Source of the DNA: Streptomyces griseoviridis
GTDB taxonomy: Bacteria; Actinomycetota; Actinomycetes; Streptomycetales; Streptomycetaceae
Reading direction: 5' to 3'
Assembly (NCBI GenBank): GCA_014649155.1
Contig: BMSM01000009.1
Span: forward strand, 174,532-238,531
DNA: 64,000 nucleotides
The notes under the pieces were generated by a model, which did no database searches, was not told where the DNA came from, and saw only the letters and a list, made by a program, of their open reading frames with translations. Within the stretch, counting starts at the first letter, position 1. The number at the start of each line of letters is the position of its first letter. Positions 58,766 to 64,000 of this stretch are shown here, piece by piece. A program made the translations under genes and the position numbers.

Positions 58766-59479
58766 TCAGGGTTCGATGAGCCCGGCGCGGATCGCGTACC
58801 GGGTCAGTTCCAGGCGGTCGCGCAGGCCGAGCTTGTGCAGCAGGTTGGCCCGGTGGCGGTGGACGGTCTTGACGCTGATGAACAGCAGCTCGGCGATGTC
58901 CTTGGAGGAGTGGCCCTCGGCGACCAGCTTGAGCACCTCCTCCTCGCGCGGGGTGAGGAACCGGTCGGGGTTCTCCTCGCCGTGCCGCACCCGGTCGAGG
59001 TAGTTGCGGATCAGGGCGGTGACCGCGCCGGGGTAGAGGAACGGCTCGTCGCGCATCGCGGCCCGGCAGGCGGCGACCAGGTCACGGTCGGCGACGGACT
59101 TCAGCACATAGCCGCAGGCGCCCGCCTTGAGCGCCTGGAACAGGTACTGCTCGTTGTCGTGCATGGTCAGCATCAGGATGCGCAGGCCCGGCTTGAGCGC
59201 GGCCAGCTCACGCGTCGCCTGGAGACCGGTGAGCCGGGGCATCGCGATGTCCAGGACGGCCAGGTCGACGTCCGTGCCCCGCGCCGCCTCGACCGCCTCC
59301 GCGCCGTCCCCCGCCTCGGCGACGACCCGCAGGTCCGCCTCCCGCTCCAGGATCAGGCGGACGCCGCGCCGCACCAGGGCGTGGTCGTCGGCGAGCAGGA
59401 TGCGGATCGGCGCGGCGGCCGGGGACGCGAACGGGACCGGCGCCGGGGCCGGTTCAGGAGGCTGGGCGGGGTCGGTCAT
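58766..59479 (-). CDS. NarL/FixJ-type response regulator
   Basis: Two-component response regulator of 237 aa. After a Pro/Ala-rich 24-residue start, the receiver domain has the acidic pair D31-D32, the phosphorylation site D77 in DLAVLDIAMPR, and the conserved Lys near 128 (YVLKS). The C-terminal LuxR-type HTH (about 172-232) reads LTPREEEVLKLVAEGHSSKDIAELLFISVKTVHRHRANLLHKLGL. It overlaps the 3' end of the kinase gene by 26 bp, so the pair is coupled. Targets are unknown; secDF and the secreted ORF downstream on the same strand are candidates. Confidence 0.93.
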   Translation of the reverse strand: MTDPAQPPEPAPAPVPFASPAAAPIRILLADDHALVRRGVRLILEREADLRVVAEAGDGAEAVEAARGTDVDLAVLDIAMPRLTGLQATRELAALKPGLRILMLTMHDNEQYLFQALKAGACGYVLKSVADRDLVAACRAAMRDEPFLYPGAVTALIRNYLDRVRHGEENPDRFLTPREEEVLKLVAEGHSSKDIAELLFISVKTVHRHRANLLHKLGLRDRLELTRYAIRAGLIEP

Positions 59480-60563
59480 GGTCAGGGCTTCCTGGGAGGG
59501 GGACGGACGAAGAGACGGCGGGGGCAGGGGCGGCGGGGGGCGTACCGGGCGCGGGGACGGGCACGGTCAGGCGGACCCGCGTACCGGAGCCCGGTGGGGA
59601 GGCCAGGGTGAGGACGGCCCCGGCGAGCAGGGCCCGTTCCCGCATCCCGCGGATGCCGGCGCCCTCGCAGACGGCCTCGACGCCGCGTCCGTCGTCGGTG
59701 ACCTCCAGCACCACCGTCCCGCCGGTCCGGCAGAGCCGTACCTCGACACGGCGGGCGTCGGCGTGCCGGGCCACGTTGGTCAGGCTCTCCTGTGCCACCC
59801 GGTAGAGCACCAGTTCCGTCTCCGGGGGGAGGGCGGGCAGGTCGGCGTCGAAGCGGCGGGCCACGTACAGCCCGGTGTGGACGGCGAAGTCCTCCGTCAG
59901 CGAGGTCAGCGCGCTGACCAGCCCCAGGTCGTCCAGGACCCCCGGCCGCAGCCGGCGCACCAGGCGACGGACCTCGTCCAGGCTGTCCCGGGTGATCTCC
60001 TGGGCCTGCCGCAGCTCCGCGCGCAGCGGCTCGGCGGCCTCGTCGGCGGCGCGCCCCAGCACCAGCAGGATGGCGGTCATGCTCTGGCCGACCTCGTCGT
60101 GCAGCTCCTGGGCGATACGGCGGCGCTCGGCCTCCTGGGCGAGCAGCACCCGGGCGCTGCTGGTGGCCCGCTCGTGCTCCAGCCGGTCGAGCATGGCGTT
60201 GAACGTGCGGATCAGCTCGGTCACTTCACCACCCCCGCCGCCCGCGCGGTCCCCCGGGCCGGCGCCCCGTCCCGGAGCGTGGCCGGCGTCCGGCCGGGCA
60301 CCCGGACCGGGCACCGGCAGCCGCTGCCCGGGACGCAGCAGGTCCACCGTGGCCATCAGCCGCGTCAGCCGGCCCAGCGGGGCCAGGCCCCAGCGCAGCA
60401 GGGCCGCGTTGGCGACCAGCATCACGGCGAGACCGCCCACCAGGATGACCGCCTCGGTCAGCAGCACCGGCACGGACACGGTGACCGGCGCCCACAGCAG
60501 CAGCGCCGTCGCGGTGCCCAGCACCAGGGCGTTGAGCCCGAAGATCCGCCAGAACAGCGACAC
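59454..60563 (-). CDS. NarL-partner sensor histidine kinase (HisKA_3)
   Basis: Protein of 369 aa with GTG start. Two N-terminal membrane segments (about 8-27 and 32-54) with only a few residues between them, so it has no extracellular sensor domain. A Gly/Pro-rich linker (about 80-113) sits in the HAMP-like region. HisKA_3 dimerisation with phosphoacceptor H155 in RRRIAQELHDEVGQS and a C-terminal HATPase domain (VLYRVAQESLTNVARHADA, VTDDGRG, GIRGMRERA) complete it. The signal is probably intramembrane or from a partner protein. The C-terminal 40 residues are Pro-rich. Confidence 0.92.
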   Translation of the reverse strand: MSLFWRIFGLNALVLGTATALLLWAPVTVSVPVLLTEAVILVGGLAVMLVANAALLRWGLAPLGRLTRLMATVDLLRPGQRLPVPGPGARPDAGHAPGRGAGPGDRAGGGGGEVTELIRTFNAMLDRLEHERATSSARVLLAQEAERRRIAQELHDEVGQSMTAILLVLGRAADEAAEPLRAELRQAQEITRDSLDEVRRLVRRLRPGVLDDLGLVSALTSLTEDFAVHTGLYVARRFDADLPALPPETELVLYRVAQESLTNVARHADARRVEVRLCRTGGTVVLEVTDDGRGVEAVCEGAGIRGMRERALLAGAVLTLASPPGSGTRVRLTVPVPAPGTPPAAPAPAVSSSVPLPGSPDHDRPRPAS

Positions 60564-60857
60564 CGGGACGCACTCCTCTTTCCCTCACCCGCCCGGATCT
60601 CCCTGACGCACCCGGATGTGGACCCGGCGCCTTCGGATGCCGCCGGTCGCGGCCCACTCTGCCTTGCTTCCCGCGTGTGGTCGATGGGTCGTGACCCCCA
60701 TATCCGAGGTCCCGGCGGACCCCCGTGCCGGGGCCGGATGGGTACCCCGGCCCCGGGCGAATGGGGAGCGCGCCCGATGGGCTTCCCGGACGCGGACGAG
60801 GAGCATCGAAGGGGACCGGGCGGCCGTCCTGCCGCCCCCGTGCGAAAGGCCCTGCCC
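60564..60857. other. divergent intergenic region, kinase / TraR-DksA
   Basis: Gene-free 294 bp between divergently read genes. It must hold promoters for both, but no convincing -35/-10 pair was recognised. A GGGGCC/GGCCCC inverted repeat lies near 60731-60755. AAAGG at 60845-60849 is the ribosome binding site of the next gene. Confidence 0.4.
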
Positions 60858-61187
60858 ATGTCCCCCGACACCTCCCGTACGGATGCCCGTGCGCCCCGCA
60901 TGAGCGCCCAGGACGCCCGCCGCCGCCTCGAACACGCCCGCGACAGCCGGCTGGCCCAGCTGCGGGCCCTCGACGCCGGCGGGCGGGACGCCGCGGACCA
61001 CCCGCTGTCCGCGCAGGCCGAGGCGATCGGCCGGGACCTCAAGGAGATCGACGAGGCATTCGCCCGCGTCGAGGACGGCACGTACGGCCGGTGCCTGGGC
61101 TGCGCCAAGCCCGTCCCCGTCGAGCGTCTGGAGATCCTGCCGTACACCCGGTACTGCGTCGGCTGCCGGCGCCGCGCCGCCGTCTGA
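60858..61187 (+). CDS. TraR/DksA-type zinc-finger protein 1
   Basis: Small protein of 109 aa (ATG 60858, AAAGG 8 nt upstream). A helical N-terminus (about 15-72) is followed by the C4 zinc finger with C79, C82, C100 and C103 (YGRCLGCAKPVPVERL...YCVGC). This matches TraR/DksA proteins that bind RNA polymerase near the secondary channel. The DxxDxA acidic tip of E. coli DksA is not seen. A second homologue lies 61 bp downstream, then a short actin-like gene. In Streptomyces DksA-like proteins have been linked to development; the role of this one is inferred. Confidence 0.85.
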   Translation: MSPDTSRTDARAPRMSAQDARRRLEHARDSRLAQLRALDAGGRDAADHPLSAQAEAIGRDLKEIDEAFARVEDGTYGRCLGCAKPVPVERLEILPYTRYCVGCRRRAAV

Positions 61188-61248
61188 CCCGTTCCGCCCC
61201 GTCCCTTGACCGTCCCTCCCCGTCCCCAGCCCTGCACGAAGGGGTGAA

Positions 61249-61632
61249 GTGGTGAACCACCAGACCCTCGGCGCCGCCGACCGGGCCGCGCACCTGTCGC
61301 CCGAGGACCTCGACACCCTCCGGGAGAACCTGCGCGAACAGCTCCTCTTCCGCCGGGAACAGCTCCGCGCGCTCGCCGCCGAGCGGACCGCCGCCCCCAC
61401 CGCGGGGCCCACGCCCCGGGGCGCCGCCGCGCGGGCGGAGGTGCGCGGCCGGATCGAGGCCTCCGCGCGCATGGTGGTCACCGACGTCCGGGCGGCCCTG
61501 CGGCGCATGGCCGAGGGCGGCTACGGCGTCTGCGGCCTGTGCCGGCGGCCCGTCGACCGGGAGCACCTGATGGTCGTACCGCAGGCCCGCTACTGCGCCC
61601 GCTGCCGGCAGGTAAGGGAGGCCGGGCGATGA
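61249..61632 (+). CDS. TraR/DksA-type zinc-finger protein 2
   Basis: Protein of 127 aa; start at GTG 61249 or the adjacent GTG 61252, both with GAAGGGG upstream. It has a long helical N-terminus (LSPEDLDTLRENLREQLLFRREQLRAL) and a C4 zinc finger with C95, C98, C116 and C119 (GYGVCGLCRRPVDREHLMVVPQARYCARC). It differs clearly from the first copy in the N-terminal region, so this is not a recent tandem duplication. Its stop overlaps the start of the actin-like gene by 4 nt (ATGA), so the two are coupled. Confidence 0.85.
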   Translation: MVNHQTLGAADRAAHLSPEDLDTLRENLREQLLFRREQLRALAAERTAAPTAGPTPRGAAARAEVRGRIEASARMVVTDVRAALRRMAEGGYGVCGLCRRPVDREHLMVVPQARYCARCRQVREAGR

Positions 61633-62438
61633 CAATGCTGCGCCGGCCCCGGACCGGACCCCCGGCCGGGCACCGGCCCTGGCCGCTGTGCCGGCGGTGC
61701 TGCGGCCTCGCCCTCGATCTGGGCAGCGCCCGCACCCGGGCCCTGATCGCGGGGCGCGGCACCCTCCTCGACGTACCCACCGTCACCTTCCCCGGCGACC
61801 GGGCCGGCCATCCGGTCCAGCGGGGCACGATCGTGGACGTACCGGGTGCGGCCCGCATGCTCGACCGGCTGCTCGGCCACCGGCTGCCCCGGGACGCCCG
61901 TCCCCTGGTGGTGGTCACCACGCCGGTGCCGGCCGGCCCCGCCCACCGCGAACGCGCCCGCGCCGCCCTGCGGGTGCTGAACCCGCGCGCCGTGCTGACC
62001 GTCCCCACCGCCCGCGCCGTAGCCCTCGCCGCGGGCGCCGACCTCAGCCGTCCGCTGCTCGTGGTGGACATCGGTGCCCACCTCACCGAGGCCGTCCTGC
62101 TCTGCGACGGCACCGTCTTCGACGCCCGCCGCGCCGCCCTGGGCACCGCCGATCCGGCCGGCGCCGACGTCTCGGCGGAGATCGGCGAGGTCGTCACGGA
62201 CATGGTCACCTCGATGCTCCGGCAGGACCGCACCTGCCACACCTCCGACGCCCTGGGCCGGGGCATGCTCCTGTCCGGCGGCGGTGCCCTGCGCCCCGGC
62301 CTCGCCCGCCGGCTCGTCGTCGGCCTGCGGGCACCCCTGCGGACGGTGCCCGCACCGCACACCGCGGCGGTCCGCGGCGCCGCCCTGGTCCTGTACGCCG
62401 CGCACGGCCATCCGTCGGCCGGCGGCCCGGACCGCTGA
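61629..62438 (+). CDS. short MreB-like actin-fold protein
   Basis: Protein of 269 aa, about 70 residues shorter than MreB. Actin-fold motifs are visible: phosphate 1 GLALDLGSARTRALI (about 26-40), interdomain segment VVVTTPVPAGPAHRERARAAL, phosphate 2 LLVVDIGAHLTEAVLL (about 139-154) and the adenosine motif GMLLSGGGALRPGLARRL (about 214-231). The missing length falls where subdomains IB and IIB would be, so it may not polymerise like MreB. S. coelicolor has a short MreB-like protein of this kind (SCO6166, from memory). Coupled to the second TraR/DksA gene. Confidence 0.85.
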   Translation: MTMLRRPRTGPPAGHRPWPLCRRCCGLALDLGSARTRALIAGRGTLLDVPTVTFPGDRAGHPVQRGTIVDVPGAARMLDRLLGHRLPRDARPLVVVTTPVPAGPAHRERARAALRVLNPRAVLTVPTARAVALAAGADLSRPLLVVDIGAHLTEAVLLCDGTVFDARRAALGTADPAGADVSAEIGEVVTDMVTSMLRQDRTCHTSDALGRGMLLSGGGALRPGLARRLVVGLRAPLRTVPAPHTAAVRGAALVLYAAHGHPSAGGPDR

Positions 62439-62525
62439 CGACCGGGCGGACGGCCTGCCCCGCCCCGGCCTCCCCGCCCTGGTCCCCTCGCCCGGAATTC
62501 CCTAGCCCGTCCGTCCCTCCGCGGC

Positions 62526-62559
62526 TACCCTCGACCCCATGACCCGACGACGACACTGA
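62526..62559 (+). promoter_or_regulatory. candidate -10 and six-codon ORF before the MFS gene
   Basis: TACCCT (62526-62531) is followed after 7 nt by ATG 62539. That codon opens a six-codon frame reading MTRRRH before TGA at 62557-62559. The frame is the same as that of the MFS gene, whose GTG is 27 nt beyond the TGA. It is either a leaderless leader peptide or the true MFS start interrupted by a stop. Confidence 0.45.
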
Positions 62560-62586
62560 TCCTCCCGCCGCGCGGCCCCCGACGGT

Positions 62587-63795
62587 GTGCGACGCCTGTC
62601 GGCCACGCTCTGCGCGCGTGCGTTCCTCGACGACTTCGTCCTGCTCTACCCGGTGTACGCGCTGCTGTTCAGCGACGCCGGGCTCACCCTCTGGCAGATC
62701 TCCTCCCTCTTCGCCCTGTGGGCGGTCACCGGCCTCCTGCTGGAGGTGCCGTCCGGCGCCTGGGCGGACGCGGTCTCCCGGCGGCTGCTGCTCCGGCTCG
62801 GCCCGCTCCTGACGGCGGCCGGCTTCGCCCTGTGGGTGCTCGTGCCGTCGTATCCGGCCTTCGCGCTCGGCTTCGTGCTGTGGGGCGCCGGGGGAGCGCT
62901 CGGCTCCGGCGCGCTGGAGGCGCTGGCCCACGACGAACTGGAACGGCTCGGCGCGGCCGACCGGTACGCCCGCGTCATGGGCCGGGTCCGCGCGGCGGGC
63001 CCGGTGGCCACCGTCGCGGCCATGGCCCTGGCCGCCCCCGTCCTGGCCCGGGGCGGGCCCCTGGCCGTCGGCGCGGCCAGTGTGCTGGCCTGTCTGCTCT
63101 CGGCGGCCACGGCGGCCCGGCTCCCGGAACACCGCCCGCACCGGGCGCCCCCCGCCCACCGCGTGCCGTCCGCGCGGGGCGCGTGCTCCGGCTGGACGAC
63201 GACGCTGCGCGCCGGGCTCGCCGAGGCCCGCGCCGACCGGTCCGTACGGGGCGCGCTGCTCCTGGTCCCGGCGGTGGGCGCGGTCTGGGGCGCGCTGGAC
63301 GAGTACGCGCCGCTGCTCGTCCGGGAGACCGGCGTACCCGCGACGGACGTCCCCTGGCTGCTGCTCGTCCTCTGGGCCGGCGCCGCGGCCGGCGGACTGC
63401 TGGCCGGCGTCGCCGAACGCCTCGGCACGGCCGGGCTCGCCCTGCTGCTGACCGGCGCCGCCGGCGCGCTGGCCGCGGGCGCGCTGACCGGGACCCCGGC
63501 CGGGCTCGTCCTCGTCGGCGTCGCCTTCGGCGGCTTCCAACTGGCGGGCGTGCTCGCCGACGCCCGCCTCCAGCGCCGTATCGACGCCACCGGACGGGCC
63601 ACCCTCACCTCGGTCGCCGGGCTCGGCACCGACCTGGGCACGCTGGCCGTGTACGGCACGTACGCCACCCTCGGGACGGCGGCCGGCCACGGCGCGGCGT
63701 TCGCCTGGGCCGCCGTGCCCTACCTGGTGACGGCGGCCCTGCTGGCGGCACCGCGCGGACGCCGCACCCGACGCCGTACCGGACGCCGTGCCTGA
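62587..63795 (+). CDS. MFS transporter
   Basis: Major facilitator protein of 402 aa with about 11-12 membrane segments. An MFS motif A-like segment GAWADAVSRRLLLRLG lies between helices 2 and 3. Substrate unknown. GTG 62587 has no ribosome binding site; the same frame continues upstream to an ATG at 62539 but is broken by TGA at 62557. The C-terminus is Arg/Thr-rich (RGRRTRRRTGRRA) because the gene runs into a 12-bp tandem repeat. Downstream of the MreB-like gene by 148 bp. Confidence 0.85.
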   Translation: MRRLSATLCARAFLDDFVLLYPVYALLFSDAGLTLWQISSLFALWAVTGLLLEVPSGAWADAVSRRLLLRLGPLLTAAGFALWVLVPSYPAFALGFVLWGAGGALGSGALEALAHDELERLGAADRYARVMGRVRAAGPVATVAAMALAAPVLARGGPLAVGAASVLACLLSAATAARLPEHRPHRAPPAHRVPSARGACSGWTTTLRAGLAEARADRSVRGALLLVPAVGAVWGALDEYAPLLVRETGVPATDVPWLLLVLWAGAAAGGLLAGVAERLGTAGLALLLTGAAGALAAGALTGTPAGLVLVGVAFGGFQLAGVLADARLQRRIDATGRATLTSVAGLGTDLGTLAVYGTYATLGTAAGHGAAFAWAAVPYLVTAALLAAPRGRRTRRRTGRRA

Positions 63796-63865
63796 CGCCT
63801 TGCCGGATGCCGTGCCTGACCCCGCACCGGACGCCGTGCCTGACGGGGCACCGGACGCCGCGCCC
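63758..63865 (+). repeat. 12-bp minisatellite at the 3' end of the MFS gene
   Basis: Nine units of 12 bp, consensus GACGCCGTGCC(T/G), begin inside the MFS coding sequence and continue past its TGA (63793-63795). In the MFS frame the units encode Arg/Thr-rich sequence; in another plus frame they would encode Asp-Ala-Val-Pro repeats. Confidence 0.85.
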
Positions 63866-63867
63866 TG

Positions 63868-64000
63868 CCGCCGACCCGCGCCGCATCCCGCACCCGCCCC
63901 CCACCCCTCGACGCCCCGCAGTCGGCCCCGCACCGGACGCCGCTGAGCGCGCCCGGCGCCCGCCGACCCGCGCCGCATCCCGCACCCGCCCCTCACCCCT
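63868..64000 (+). repeat. 41-bp direct repeat pair at the window end
   Basis: The 41-bp sequence at 63868-63908 recurs at 63960-64000 with one C-to-T difference, 92 bp apart. It starts CCGCCGACCCGCGCCGCATC. The second copy runs to the end of the window, so the array may continue. Confidence 0.85.

Noticed and set aside
56160..59003. 947-aa plus-strand frame opposite secDF
   Set aside because: Antisense shadow; Gly/Asp/Glu-rich with no domain and no plausible start.
62206..63996. 596-aa minus-strand frame with Gly-Thr-Ala-Ser-Gly repeats
   Set aside because: The repeats are the reverse-strand reading of the 12-bp minisatellite, and the rest is antisense to the MFS gene.

Overview
This is a high-GC actinobacterial chromosome segment, almost certainly Streptomyces. 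Third codon positions are nearly all G or C, many genes start at GTG or TTG, and the hallmark genes bldD, sIHF (actinobacterial integration host factor), the helicase-motif-deficient priA and guaB1 occur in the usual Streptomyces core order. No rRNA, tRNA, IS element, prophage or CRISPR array was seen.

Layout, left to right. (1) 0.1-7 kb: protein export and stringent response (yajC, secD, secF, apt, rel). (2) 7-14.6 kb: a DUF349 protein, a membrane-anchored cyclophilin, an MBL-fold hydrolase, hisS, a VKOR-family protein, rarA and rpsD with a roughly 280-nt leader. (3) 14.6-23.7 kb: an NB-ARC/TPR ATPase lacking a DNA-binding domain, then DUF948, DUF6167-like, alaS, ruvX, mltG, aroE. (4) 23.9-28.3 kb: aroC-aroK-aroB in an overlapping operon closed by a terminator, a Pro-rich P-loop kinase-like gene, and a minisatellite with a period of about 42 bp. 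(5) 28.3-31.2 kb: an aminopeptidase-P-fold protein with substituted metal ligands, efp, nusB, and bldD facing them across a 22-bp-stem terminator. (6) 31.5-41.5 kb: the pyrimidine operon pyrR-pyrB-pyrC-(PH-like membrane protein)-carA-carB-pyrD-pyrF, with a PyrR-binding-loop match over the pyrR ribosome binding site and a hairpin between carB and pyrD. (7) 41.7-53.9 kb: sIHF, gmk, rpoZ, coaBC, metK, priA, an HTH protein, fmt, rsmB, rpe, a SorC/DeoR-type regulator and a barstar-like protein. (8) 54-55.9 kb: guaB1 and an Lrp/AsnC regulator. (9) 55.9-62.4 kb: a fused SecDF, a Pro/Ala/His-rich putative secreted protein and a NarL-type two-component system on the minus strand, divergent from two TraR/DksA zinc-finger proteins and a short MreB-like protein. 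(10) 62.5-64 kb: an MFS transporter with an unusual 5' end and a 12-bp minisatellite at its 3' end.

The most notable regulatory signal is a pair of near-identical promoters matching the published RecA-NDp (PafBC, LexA-independent DNA damage) consensus, directly upstream of rarA and priA. Both have the same 7-nt gap between the -10 element and the GTG start, which implies leaderless damage-inducible mRNAs. A second pattern is that four genes (the P-loop gene, metK, the SorC-type regulator and the MFS gene) have short tandem repeats that begin at or span their stop codons. The block at 55.9-62.4 kb is the least conventional part of the window and the best candidate for an undescribed functional module.
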